A stretch of 64,000 nucleotides of DNA, taken from NCBI RefSeq assembly GCF_036346875.1, contig NZ_CP107852.1, positions 4,464,001-4,528,000 on the forward strand, given 5' to 3'. Shown one piece after another: positions 35,206-43,579 of the stretch. The notes below the pieces were generated by a model that had not been told where the DNA came from, searched no databases, and worked only from the letters and a program-made list of their open reading frames with translations. The stretch is from Nocardia sp. NBC_00508. GTDB taxonomy: Bacteria > Actinomycetota > Actinomycetes > Mycobacteriales > Mycobacteriaceae. The position numbers were made by a program, and so were the translations under genes. Position 1 is the stretch's first letter. Each line of letters begins with the position of its first letter.

Positions 35206-36587
35206 GCGGACCATGCTACGGGCCGGGGGAGGCACTCGGCGGCGATCGCGACCGCCGTGGCCAGGTCAGGCCAGGGCAGCGCGGTATAGCCGAGGGCGAT
35301 GCCGAAGTGCTCGCGGCGCGATCGCAGGTGATGCCTGGCCAGCCCGTCGAGCGCGACGCCACGAAGCTGTCCGGTCGCGATCACGCGCGCCTCGGTCTCG
35401 GCAGAGTCCACCGGGACCACGATATGTGAACCGGCGTCGTCGCCGACCACATCGAGCCCGCGGCTGCGCAGCTCGGTCACCACCAGCGCGCGCCGCGGCG
35501 GCACCGCGCGGCGCAACCTGCGCAGGTGCCTGGCCAGGTCACCGTGCGCGGCGAAGGCCACAAGCACCCGCTGGCCCGCCGGGCTCGGGCCGGTGCCGGT
35601 GCGCTCCCGGTGGGCGAGCACAGCCGCAGCGATCCCCGGTGCGGACAGCAGCCAGCCGACGCCGAGGCTGGGGGACAGGATCTTGCTCGTCGTGCCCAAG
35701 TGGACGACGACATCGGGAGCCATGGTGGCGAGCAACGGCAGCGGCGCGGTGTCGTAGCGCAATTCGCCGTCGTAATCGTCCTCGATGACGACTATGCCGG
35801 ACCGTCGCGCGTGCTCGATCAGCTCGACCCTGCGAGCGGCGGGCATTCGGGCGCCGAGTGGAAACTGATGTGCCGGAGTGCAATACACCGCCTTGATACC
35901 TGGCGGCAGCAGATCGACGCGTAAGCCGTGCGCGTCCAGCGGGACCGGAAGCACATCGATCCCTGCCGCCGCGAACGCGCCTGCGGCGCGCTGATAGCCC
36001 GGGTCTTCCATGGCGACGGCATCACCGGGCCGCAGCAGCGCGGCGGCCAATTCGCCGACGGCGGAACTGGTTCCGGCGGTGGCGAGCAGCACGGTGTCGC
36101 TGCCCGCGCCGAGCCCACGGTGGCGCAGCAGGTGTTCGGTGACCGCCGTGCGGAACTCCGGTTCACCAGCGAGGTCCTTCCGCACCAGCGGTGTGTCGTC
36201 CGCGGCGGCGCGCCAAGCGCGCCGCCACGCGGCTGGATCGATGGCCTCGATGCATGGGGCGCCGGGCACGAGGTCGAGCAGATGTGGTGCGACATCCGTG
36301 CCGCGGGACGCGGCGGCGCGCGCGGGCCCCGCGGCGGGAGCGGTGGTCAGGTAGGTGCCGGAACCGCGTTTGCCGCTGATCCAGCCTTCCGCGTGCAGTT
36401 GGTCGTAGGCGGCGGTCACCACGGCGCGGCTGACGCCGAGCCGATCGGCCAGCGCGCGCGTGGACGGCAGTCGGTCGCCACCGCGCAGCCGTCCGTTGGT
36501 CGCGGCATGCCGCAGCTGGTCGGCGATCTGCACCGCCAGCGGTTCCGGCAGTTCGCGATCCAGCTCGAGCGAAAAGTCGTCCAGCAC
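35202..36587 (-). CDS. MocR/PdxR-type GntR regulator with aminotransferase domain
   Basis: This 461-residue protein joins a GntR winged helix (about 15-80; LPSTRALADRLGVSRAVVTAAYDQL) to a fold-type I aminotransferase domain. Its PLP-binding lysine is in LGTTSKILSPSLGVGW (near 300). MocR proteins sense PLP or PLP adducts and activate or repress neighbours. The GTG at 36587 has GAGGAGG just upstream. It is divergent from a PNPOx-like FMN protein, which suggests control of vitamin B6-related genes, and leads a four-gene operon. Confidence 0.92.
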   Translation of the reverse strand: MLDDFSLELDRELPEPLAVQIADQLRHAATNGRLRGGDRLPSTRALADRLGVSRAVVTAAYDQLHAEGWISGKRGSGTYLTTAPAAGPARAAASRGTDVAPHLLDLVPGAPCIEAIDPAAWRRAWRAAADDTPLVRKDLAGEPEFRTAVTEHLLRHRGLGAGSDTVLLATAGTSSAVGELAAALLRPGDAVAMEDPGYQRAAGAFAAAGIDVLPVPLDAHGLRVDLLPPGIKAVYCTPAHQFPLGARMPAARRVELIEHARRSGIVVIEDDYDGELRYDTAPLPLLATMAPDVVVHLGTTSKILSPSLGVGWLLSAPGIAAAVLAHRERTGTGPSPAGQRVLVAFAAHGDLARHLRRLRRAVPPRRALVVTELRSRGLDVVGDDAGSHIVVPVDSAETEARVIATGQLRGVALDGLARHHLRSRREHFGIALGYTALPWPDLATAVAIAAECLPRPVAWSA

Positions 36588-36607
36588 GGCCCCTCCTCGA
36601 AATGGAC

Positions 36608-36645
36608 TGCTGGAATTCTGCTGAATTGGCACTTTGATAATGCCA
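36608..36645. promoter_or_regulatory. Direct and inverted repeats in the MocR/PNPOx divergent gap
   Basis: TGCTGGAATTC (36608 on) is followed at once by TGCTGAATTG, a direct repeat of the type often bound by MocR proteins. Next to it is TGGCA-N9-TGCCA (36627-36645). Both lie in the 80-bp gap between the two divergent starts. Confidence 0.5.
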
Positions 36646-36667
36646 TTTGTGCTCTGATGCTGGATCC

Positions 36668-37360
36668 ATGACCGAATCAGCCAGCTCCCGGCCCCCACTC
36701 TCCCCAACCCCGCGCAGTACGCCGACCCGGCTGAAAGACCGCGCGCGGACCGATCGCGCCGACCTGGATGCGGTGCTCGACGCCGGTTTGGTCTGCCACC
36801 TGGGTGTGCTGCTCGGCCGCACGCCGGTCGTGCTGCCGACCATCTACGGGCGCGACAGCGACCTGCTCTACGTGCACGGCTCGACCGGGGCCGGGAGCCT
36901 GCGCGCGGCGGTCACCGGCGACGTCTCGGTGGCGGTGACCCTGGTCGACGGTGTGGTCTACGCGCGGTCGGCCATGCATTTCTCGATGAACTACCGCTCC
37001 GCGGTCGTGCTCGGTCGCACCGTCGAGGTGACCGGCCACGACGAACGCCTGCACGCACTGCGCGTGATCGTCGAACACGCCGCGCCTGGCGCTTGGTCGC
37101 GCGTGCGCCCGCCGAACAAGAAGGAACTCGCCGCGACGAAAGTGCTCGCCCTCGATCTCACCGAAGCATCGGTGAAGGTCCGCGCCGGCGGTCCCATCGA
37201 CGACGCGGCCGACATCGAGGCGGGCGGTGTGTGGGCCGGTGTGCTTCCGCTACGCCAGGTGTGGGGTGCGCCGATCGGCTCCGACGATCTGGCGCCGGAC
37301 ATCGCCGTCCCGGACGATGTCCTCCGGCGGCGCGAATCGAGCTCGGTCCCGATCCACTGA
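36668..37360 (+). CDS. Pyridoxamine 5'-phosphate oxidase-like FMN-binding protein
   Basis: This 230-residue protein has the split-barrel flavin reductase/PNPOx fold, with LVCHLGVLLGRTPVVLPTIYGRD near the start, YVHGSTGAGSLRAAV (FMN phosphate loop), and MNYRSAVVLGRTVEV. Members close to this one are often annotated as FMN- or heme-binding oxidoreductases; substrate unknown. It is divergent from the MocR regulator and likely its main target. Confidence 0.85.
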   Translation: MTESASSRPPLSPTPRSTPTRLKDRARTDRADLDAVLDAGLVCHLGVLLGRTPVVLPTIYGRDSDLLYVHGSTGAGSLRAAVTGDVSVAVTLVDGVVYARSAMHFSMNYRSAVVLGRTVEVTGHDERLHALRVIVEHAAPGAWSRVRPPNKKELAATKVLALDLTEASVKVRAGGPIDDAADIEAGGVWAGVLPLRQVWGAPIGSDDLAPDIAVPDDVLRRRESSSVPIH

Positions 37361-37503
37361 CCGCAGGCCGCCCCGGATCCGCGAAACGCACGCCGCCCTC
37401 GCGCACTTCGCGACGCTGGTCGGCTCTTTCGCACGTGCCGGTGGCGCCGGGTTGGGTACCGGCAAGCACCCTGCGCCACGAGCACGTAGCAAGTCAGGTC
37501 GAT

Positions 37504-38193
37504 TCAGAACACGAATGCATCGCCATAGCCTGTCGTTTGCGCGGTGCCGTTCCTGGCGTTCGCGCGGACGGTGATGAATGGCATGGCCGAGGCCGGGGAG
37601 AGGCATCCGTTGACATTCAGCGCGGTATTGCTGTGCGCGAATGTGTAGGGGAACTCCGAGTCCTCGTCGAGCTCCTCCTCGGCGATCACTACCGCGGTCA
37701 CACTGCCCGGCAACAGATATACCGTCAACTCACCACCGAGTTCCCCGTTGCCGGCGATGGTGACCTCCGAGGCGATGGTAAGTGCCACCAAACCCTCATT
37801 ATCGATGGTGAGGGCGGCCCCGGGCGTGACAGCGACTTCGCCTCCGCCGGCCGCGGCGATGGATACCGAGATGCCATCGGAAATGTCCACCGCGCAGCCC
37901 ACCAGATATCCGGCGACGATCCCCCCGCTACGCAGGGCCGAGGTCCCGTCGAATGCGGCCGTGAAATTTCCGGACACCTTGGCCGCGTGCGCGAATGGAA
38001 CTCCCATCGCCAGAGCGCCGCCGGTTGGCAGGACATGATTGGCATCCACCGACGCGACGACATGCAGCCCGCCGGCACTGACCTCCCCGGGCTCCGCGTC
38101 GGCCGCGGTGTCGACTCCGGCAACAGTTCCGATGGTGGCCAGCATCACCGCGGTGATCGCGGCCAGAGTACGCGAATGCTTGCGGTTCATCAT
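37504..38193 (-). CDS. MspA-family porin
   Basis: This 229-residue secreted precursor has a positively charged start (MMNRKHSR) and a hydrophobic signal (LAAITAVMLATIGTVAGV) ending near ADA. The mature part carries MspA features: TAAFDGTSALRSGGIVAGYLVGCAVDIS and a late CLSPASAMPFITVRA. MspA porins form octameric channels in the mycolate outer membrane. Its presence supports a mycolic-acid actinobacterium. Either of two adjacent ATGs (38193 or 38190) may be used. Regulation is not visible. Confidence 0.88.
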   Translation of the reverse strand: MMNRKHSRTLAAITAVMLATIGTVAGVDTAADAEPGEVSAGGLHVVASVDANHVLPTGGALAMGVPFAHAAKVSGNFTAAFDGTSALRSGGIVAGYLVGCAVDISDGISVSIAAAGGGEVAVTPGAALTIDNEGLVALTIASEVTIAGNGELGGELTVYLLPGSVTAVVIAEEELDEDSEFPYTFAHSNTALNVNGCLSPASAMPFITVRANARNGTAQTTGYGDAFVF

Positions 38194-38583
38194 GCTCCAG
38201 TCGAGTCGCTGTCGAAACGGAACTTCGGACGCAAACGCCAATCGCACACCAATGATCGCCGTAGATTCTTCTCGGCGTGTGCGGCCGAAACTTTACCGGT
38301 AGGTGCAGCTCAGGGGCCGGTATTGGGCCCGGCGCGGCGAGTCGACCGACGCAACCGGCGTTCGGTTTCCCGTCGGAATCGCGGGCAGGACTGTGCACCA
38401 TAGCAAGTCGTGTGCCGGCCCGGCTTGCTCCGACACGGCTTCGGCCGGATTTCACCCGATCGTCGGCAGCGTCGGCATTGCCGCAGGGTTTACCCGGACG
38501 TGGTCGAGGTCATCGCGGATGGAGCAGAGGGCCTGCCTCGGCTCGGTGGCGAAGCTTTGTATCCGGTTCGCTGGACGATGAAC
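38194..38583. other. 390-bp intergenic region, no gene seen
   Basis: This is the gap between the MspA porin start and the acyltransferase stop, both on the minus strand. It must contain the porin promoter. GACTGGAG precedes the porin ATG. No convincing -35/-10 pair, repeat or reading frame was recognised. Confidence 0.6.
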
Positions 38584-39828
38584 TCACCACGCGCGCGTCC
38601 GCAGCCGGGCCGAGGCCGCGGTGCGTACCGCCAGCTCGCGTAGCGCGGCGGCGGACTCGATGCGATCCGGGTCCAGGCTCACGAGACTCAGCACGTAGTC
38701 GTCGCCGATGCGACACAGGTAGCCCGCGAGTCTGGTGCGCGGCAGTCGCGCGGCGGTCAGGCCGGGGTGGATGGCGCGGGCGGCGACGCCGGTACAGCGG
38801 TGCGGGCCGAGTGTGCGCAGAGAGGCGGGCAGCGTTCCGATATTGGAGCATAGGATGTCTCGTTCGCCCGCGCCTTTGGACAGGGCGTAGGCCCAGCGGT
38901 CCGGTATCACCTGGAGCAGTTCTTCGGGCATGCCACCCGGCGCGGACATGCGGCGTTCGTAGGCCGAACGGGCGAGCGCGCGGACGGTCGCAGGCGTGTC
39001 GGAGCGGCGGATCGCGATCTCGGTCATGGCGAGGTCGTTGTCCACGCGTGGTTCGGTGCGGGTGTCGACTGGCAAGCTCGCCTCGATCGTCTCGGCGGGA
39101 AACCCGCTGTTCCACAGCATGGTCGCGACGAGGTGGATGAACAGACTGTTGGCCGTGCCGCCATGTCGCACGGCCGCGCGATCCCACTCCGCGGCGGGGC
39201 ACTGCAGGATCGCGCTGTGCGCCATTGTCCCGTAGCCGGTGCGCGGCTGCTCGTCCCGGCTCGCGGCGGACGGCTGGCGCGGTATCCCCTGACGCAACGC
39301 CGCGGCGGTGCCGCGCAGGACGATCGTCCACTGGTGCCAGGCATCGCACCAATCGGATTCCAGCGCAGCGAAATTCAGTTGGCGGTCGCGGTCGCCGCGC
39401 AACGCGCCGTCCACTGCCACTGCCAGCGCCCGTCCGTCGGCCAGCACGTGGGAGCAGGTGAGCGAGACGAGCGAACCGCCGTCGTTCAGCGTCGCGGTCG
39501 AAAGCCGCCATCCCGGGCCGTATTCCGGATCGAGCCCGTCGCCTTGCGCGTCGGCCCAGTCGAGCAGTTCCGCGACGGGGAGGATGTCCGCGGCGCGAGC
39601 GATCGGATACGCGCGAACGTTCGGTTGCCAGGATCGGCGAGCGCCCGGCACGCGCGGTCGACTCACCCTGCGTCCCAATGTTCCCGCGCGCATGGCCTCG
39701 TGCACCTGCGCCAGCAGCGCGGGATCCACCAGGTCGGCCGTCCGCCACAGGCCCTGCAGCGCGATCGGAGTGCCCAGTCCGCGGTGGGTGCGGAGAAAGA
39801 TCTCGTCGACGACGCTCAGGCGGGTCAT
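38584..39828 (-). CDS. Condensation-domain-like acyltransferase (WS/DGAT-PapA superfamily)
   Basis: This 414-residue protein has the variant active-site motif CSHVLADGRA (near 120), corresponding to HHxxxDG of the CoA-dependent acyltransferase/condensation superfamily with the first His replaced by Ser. A DILCSNIGTLPASLR segment near 325 corresponds to the DFGWG region area. It may acylate a small alcohol or amine using a CoA or carrier-bound acyl group; the substrate is unknown. ATG at 39828 lies 5 bp after the crotonase stop, so the two are coupled. Confidence 0.7.
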   Translation of the reverse strand: MTRLSVVDEIFLRTHRGLGTPIALQGLWRTADLVDPALLAQVHEAMRAGTLGRRVSRPRVPGARRSWQPNVRAYPIARAADILPVAELLDWADAQGDGLDPEYGPGWRLSTATLNDGGSLVSLTCSHVLADGRALAVAVDGALRGDRDRQLNFAALESDWCDAWHQWTIVLRGTAAALRQGIPRQPSAASRDEQPRTGYGTMAHSAILQCPAAEWDRAAVRHGGTANSLFIHLVATMLWNSGFPAETIEASLPVDTRTEPRVDNDLAMTEIAIRRSDTPATVRALARSAYERRMSAPGGMPEELLQVIPDRWAYALSKGAGERDILCSNIGTLPASLRTLGPHRCTGVAARAIHPGLTAARLPRTRLAGYLCRIGDDYVLSLVSLDPDRIESAAALRELAVRTAASARLRTRAW

Positions 39829-39833
39829 CGAAT

Positions 39834-40607
39834 TCAGGCGCGGCCGCCGTGTCTGCCTGCGCCCGCCGCGAAGCGCTGCGCGCCCTCCAGTGCGCCGTTG
39901 GCAAGTGCCGCCATGCCGTGCCGGAGCTCGTTGCGCAGCGCCGACTCCTCGCTCATCCCGTCCTGCTCCAGCAGCGACATCCGGTCCGAGCGCAGGCAGG
40001 CCTGGGGCAGCGCGGCCAGTTCCGCGGCGAGCTCCTCCGCCGCCCTGCGCGCTTCGCCGGTGGGCACCACGCGGTTCACCAGACCCATCTGCAGCGCCTC
40101 CTCGGCGCCGACCGCACGTCCGGTGAGCACCAGATCCATGGCCCGTCCGGTGCCCACGATGCGCGGCAGCCGGATGGTGCCGCCGTCGATGAGCGGGACG
40201 CCCCAGCGGCGGCAGAACACGCCGAAGGTGCTGTCCTGCTCGGCGACCCGCAGATCGCACCACAGCGCGAGCTCGAGCCCGCCTGCCACCGCGAAGCCGG
40301 AGACGGCGGCGATCACCGGTTTGGACAGCCGCATGCGGGTCGGCCCCATTGGGCCGTCGCCGTCCTCGGTGACCTGGTTGGAGCGCTCGGTGCCGAGCGC
40401 CTTCAAGTCGGCGCCCGCGCAGAACGTTCCGCCGTCGCCCCACAGCACGGCGACCGCCGCGTCGGGATCGGCGTCGAACTCGCGGAAAGAGTCGGCCAGC
40501 GCGGCGGCCGTCGGTCCGTCGACCGCGTTGCGCGCCTCGGGGCGGTGCAGGATCACGGTGGTCACTGGGCCGTTGCGTTCGATCAGTACCGTCACGAGCT
40601 CGAACAT
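39834..40607 (-). CDS. Enoyl-CoA hydratase/isomerase (crotonase) family protein
   Basis: This 257-residue crotonase has LHRPEARNAVDGP at the start, the oxyanion-hole segments FCAGADLKAL (near 62) and VSGFAVAGGLELALWCDL (near 105), and FCRRWGVPLIDGGTIRLPR. The catalytic Glu pair of classical hydratases is not clearly in place, so isomerase or other activity is possible. It leads the two-gene operon with the acyltransferase and is divergent from the TetR gene 53 bp away. Confidence 0.88.
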   Translation of the reverse strand: MFELVTVLIERNGPVTTVILHRPEARNAVDGPTAAALADSFREFDADPDAAVAVLWGDGGTFCAGADLKALGTERSNQVTEDGDGPMGPTRMRLSKPVIAAVSGFAVAGGLELALWCDLRVAEQDSTFGVFCRRWGVPLIDGGTIRLPRIVGTGRAMDLVLTGRAVGAEEALQMGLVNRVVPTGEARRAAEELAAELAALPQACLRSDRMSLLEQDGMSEESALRNELRHGMAALANGALEGAQRFAAGAGRHGGRA

Positions 40608-40631
40608 ACGCCGTAAAAGCGCCCTTGTGTG

Positions 40632-40658
40632 AAGAAATGAATTCGTGGTTCACTTCTT
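40632..40658. promoter_or_regulatory. Inverted repeat AAGAARTGAA-N7-TTCACTTCTT, TetR operator
   Basis: AAGAAATGAA (40632-40641) pairs with TTCACTTCTT (40649-40658) with one G-T type change. It is centred in the gap between the crotonase start and the GTG of the TetR gene, so it can control both divergent operons. Confidence 0.7.
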
Positions 40659-40660
40659 GT

Positions 40661-41311
40661 GTGGCCTACCGCAGAACTCCCGCCGTGCAGGCCCGCCTGG
40701 ACGCCAAGGCGGGGCTGATCGTGCAGGCCGCCACCAAGGTGTTGTCCCGCGGCGGGTATGCCGCGCTGTCCATGGCGGCGGTCGCGGCCGAGGCGGGGGT
40801 GGCCACCGGCACCGTCTACAAGAACTTCGGGGGCAAGGCGGATCTGGTGCGCGCGGTCTTCCGCAAGGTGGTCGCCCGCGAAGTCGCCGCGGTGGCCGCG
40901 GCAGGTGCGAACGGAACGGCGCTGGAACGGGTGACCGCGGCGGTGGAGACCTTCGCCGGTCGTGCGCTGAAGAACCCGAATCTTGCCTACGTGCTGCTCG
41001 CCGAGCCGGTCGACGGCACCGTCGACAGCGAACGCCTGCACTTCCGGCGCGCGTTCGCCGAGACATTCGAATCGGCGGTGGCCGAGGGTGTTTCGCGGGG
41101 TGAACTGCCGCCGCAGGACCCGAGGGTCAGCGCCGCGGCCTTGGTCGGCGCGATCGGCGAAGTGCTGGTCGGCCCGCTCGCCGACGCGCCGCACGGGGAA
41201 TTCGTCGTCCCCGAACTCATCGCTTTCGCGATACGCGCGCTGGGTGTGCGCGACAACCCGGGCGCCGATGGTGCTCGGCTGGAATCAGGAGTGTCAGATG
41301 CAGACGCATGA
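40661..41311 (+). CDS. TetR family regulator
   Basis: This 216-residue protein has a helix-turn-helix at about 25-65 (LSMAAVAAEAGVATGTVYKNF) and a ligand domain with FAGRALKNPNLAYVLLAEPVD, as in TetR proteins next to acyl-CoA genes. GTG at 40661 is preferred because it leaves the operator upstream; an earlier start at 40625 would span it. The last 14 bp overlap the next gene, so both are translated together. Confidence 0.85.
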   Translation: MAYRRTPAVQARLDAKAGLIVQAATKVLSRGGYAALSMAAVAAEAGVATGTVYKNFGGKADLVRAVFRKVVAREVAAVAAAGANGTALERVTAAVETFAGRALKNPNLAYVLLAEPVDGTVDSERLHFRRAFAETFESAVAEGVSRGELPPQDPRVSAAALVGAIGEVLVGPLADAPHGEFVVPELIAFAIRALGVRDNPGADGARLESGVSDADA

Positions 41312-42917
41312 AGTCTTCAACCAGGTGCCCGATATCGTGCCGTTCGACGTCGCGCGCAACCCGGCGCTGATCGAGGGCTTGCACCGGGAAGGCGCGGGCT
41401 GGGCCGAACCCGAGGTACGGGAACTCGGCGCGCTCGCAGGCGGCGCCGAGGCTCAGGAGTGGGGCAGGCTCGCCAACGAGTACCCGCCGGTGCTGCGCAC
41501 GCACGACCGGTACGGCCACCGCATCGACGAGGTCGAATTCCACCCGCACTGGCACGACCTGATGCGCATCGCCGTGGAGCACGGCCTGCACGGCGCACCC
41601 TGGCTGGACGACCGGCCGGGTGCGCACGTGGCGCGCGCGGCGAAGTTCTACACCTGGGGCGTCGCCGACGCCGGCCATATGTGCCCGATCTCGATGACCT
41701 ATGCGGTGGTGCCCGCGCTGCGGCACAACCGAGAGCTGGCGCAGAAGTACGAACCGCTGCTCGGCTCTCGCGTCTACGACTTCGGCCTGCGCGAGCCGTC
41801 CACCAAGGCTGGACTCATCGCGGGCATGTCGATGACCGAAAAGCAGGGTGGCTCGGATGTCCGCGCCAACACCACCACCGCGACACCGCAGCCGGACGGC
41901 TCGTACCGCATCGTCGGGCATAAGTGGTTCACCTCCGCGCCCATGTCGGACATGTTCCTCACATTGGCGCAGGCGCCCGGCGGACTGTCCTGTTTCCTAC
42001 TGCCCCGGATGCTGCCGGACGGCACCCGCAACCCCATCCGCATTCAGCGGCTCAAGGACAAGCTCGGCAACAAGTCCAACGCGTCCTCGGAGATCGAGTA
42101 CGAGAACGCCAGCGGCTGGCTGGTCGGCGCGGAAGGCGGCGGCGTCAAGACCATCATCGAGATGGTGAACATGACCAGGCTGGACTGCGTCATCGGCTCG
42201 GCCACCGGCATGCGTGCGGGCACGGTCTACGCGGTGCACCATGCCAGGCACCGGGAAGCGTTCGGCGCGAAGCTGATCGACCAGCCCGCGATGCGGAATG
42301 TGCTGGCCGACCTGGTGATCGAGTCCGACGCCGCGACCACGGTGATGATGCGGTTGGCCGGGGCCACCGACCGGGCCACACAGGACCCCGTCGAGGCGGC
42401 GCTGCGGCGCATCGCGTTGGCCATCACCAAGTACTGGGTGTGCAAGCGCGCGCCGTCGCACGCGGCCGAGGCGCTCGAATGCCTGGGCGGCAATGGGTAT
42501 GCCGAGGAATCCCGCATGCCGCGGCTGTACCGGGAAGCGCCGCTGATGTCCATCTGGGAGGGATCGGGCAACGTCGCGGCACTGGACGCGCTGCGGGCCA
42601 TGGGCCGTCAGCCGGAGACCGTCGACGCGTATTTCAACGAAGTGTCGCTGGCGAAGGGCGAGAACCATCGGCTGGACGACGCCATTGCCCGCGTCGGCAA
42701 GGAGCTGTCGGACCTGAACGACATCGAATATCGCGCGCGCCGCGTCGTCGAGCTGATGGCGCTGGTGCTGCAAGGCGCGCAGCTGGTCCGCCACGGCCAC
42801 CCGGCCGTCGCCGACGCCTTCTGCGCCACCCGCCTCGGCGACGACTGGGGCATCGCGTTCGGCACACTGCCCACCGGGGTGGACACCGGCGCGATCGTCG
42901 AGCGCGCGTTCGTCTGA
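41298..42917 (+). CDS. AidB-like acyl-CoA dehydrogenase
   Basis: This 539-residue flavoprotein follows the AidB branch: N-terminal VPDIVPFDVARNPALIEGL, MSMTEKQGGSDVRANTT (FAD/substrate site), LKDKLGNKSNASSEIEYEN, ECLGGNGYAEESRMPRLYRE, and IWEGSGNVAALD near 425. AidB proteins bind DNA and are linked to alkylation stress. Related actinobacterial enzymes may be true acyl-CoA dehydrogenases. It overlaps the TetR gene, opposite a crotonase/acyltransferase operon, which argues for a catabolic role here. Confidence 0.9.
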   Translation: MQTHEVFNQVPDIVPFDVARNPALIEGLHREGAGWAEPEVRELGALAGGAEAQEWGRLANEYPPVLRTHDRYGHRIDEVEFHPHWHDLMRIAVEHGLHGAPWLDDRPGAHVARAAKFYTWGVADAGHMCPISMTYAVVPALRHNRELAQKYEPLLGSRVYDFGLREPSTKAGLIAGMSMTEKQGGSDVRANTTTATPQPDGSYRIVGHKWFTSAPMSDMFLTLAQAPGGLSCFLLPRMLPDGTRNPIRIQRLKDKLGNKSNASSEIEYENASGWLVGAEGGGVKTIIEMVNMTRLDCVIGSATGMRAGTVYAVHHARHREAFGAKLIDQPAMRNVLADLVIESDAATTVMMRLAGATDRATQDPVEAALRRIALAITKYWVCKRAPSHAAEALECLGGNGYAEESRMPRLYREAPLMSIWEGSGNVAALDALRAMGRQPETVDAYFNEVSLAKGENHRLDDAIARVGKELSDLNDIEYRARRVVELMALVLQGAQLVRHGHPAVADAFCATRLGDDWGIAFGTLPTGVDTGAIVERAFV

Positions 42918-43070
42918 GGCGCCCGCTTCCGGGGTGTCGACCTGCTCGACCCTCGTGGACAGCGCGGCGTCCCGAGCCGGCGCGGCTGTCCTGCCGTCGC
43001 ATGCTGTGCGGGGCCGGGCGGATTCTCCCGCGAGATCGCCTGGTTCCGCCGCGGCGACGTGTGTCAGGTG

Positions 43071-43502
43071 TCAGGCGGGCCGGGTCAGCACCCGTTCGAC
43101 CAACGCCGTGTCGCAGTGCTCCACCACTTCGCGCAGCTTCCCCTCGGCGACGCGGAAGACAAAGCAATAGGTCTGATCGTAGTTTTCGCCGCGGATGGTC
43201 ACGGCGTGGGCGCGAGCCTGCACCACGACGCGGTCACCCTCGGCGACGATCACCTCGGCGGCACTGCGGTATTCGCGGAACTGGGCCATGAGCGGACGCA
43301 GGAGTTCGTGTAGCACAGTGGATTTCGGTTCCCAAGCGCCGCTCCAGGACCAGTCGCCGGGGAACACCCAGCGGAAATCGTCGGCCATGGCGTCGCTCAG
43401 CGCGCGGGTGTTGCCGAGGGCCATCTGCTCGAAGATGTCCTCGAGCAGCTTCTTGTTCTCGCTCGCGGCTGTGTCCATTGCTCGCGCGCTTCGCTCACTC
43501 AT
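43071..43502 (-). CDS. SnoaL-like/NTF2-fold protein
   Basis: This 143-residue single NTF2-like domain has FEQMALGNTRALSDAMADDF at the start, GDWSWSGAWEPKSTV, VIVAEGDRVVVQARAHA, and YDQTYCFVFRVAEGKLREV. Such proteins are small cyclases, hydrolases or ligand binders; nothing distinguishes these. Start 43502 gives MSERSARAM; ATG at 43478 would remove 8 residues. It is divergent from a LysR regulator, its probable controller. Confidence 0.78.
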   Translation of the reverse strand: MSERSARAMDTAASENKKLLEDIFEQMALGNTRALSDAMADDFRWVFPGDWSWSGAWEPKSTVLHELLRPLMAQFREYRSAAEVIVAEGDRVVVQARAHAVTIRGENYDQTYCFVFRVAEGKLREVVEHCDTALVERVLTRPA

Positions 43503-43525
43503 GCCGCCGACGCTATGGGCCGGAT

Positions 43526-43579
43526 ACTCATGCGACAAGCGAAAGTCATGCATAGCTGGTATGAGTAATTCGCATGAGT
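43526..43579. promoter_or_regulatory. Perfect 9-bp inverted repeat spanning the LysR/SnoaL gap
   Basis: ACTCATGCG (43526-43534) and CGCATGAGT (43571-43579) pair exactly. The right arm contains the LysR ATG (43574). Inside lies a second ATGAGT at 43561 and an ATA-N5-TAT element. This fits LysR autoregulation plus control of the divergent gene. Confidence 0.55.

Noticed and set aside
38584..40653. One 689-codon frame reading through acyltransferase and beyond
   Set aside because: The upstream part is a frame-shadow of the crotonase gene. The real acyltransferase starts at 39828, just after the crotonase stop.
43479..43502. GAGCGAAGCGCGCGAGC sequence at the SnoaL-like start as a dispersed repeat
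   Set aside because: It looks like a low-complexity sequence, but no other close copy was seen in the window, so it cannot be supported as a repeat.
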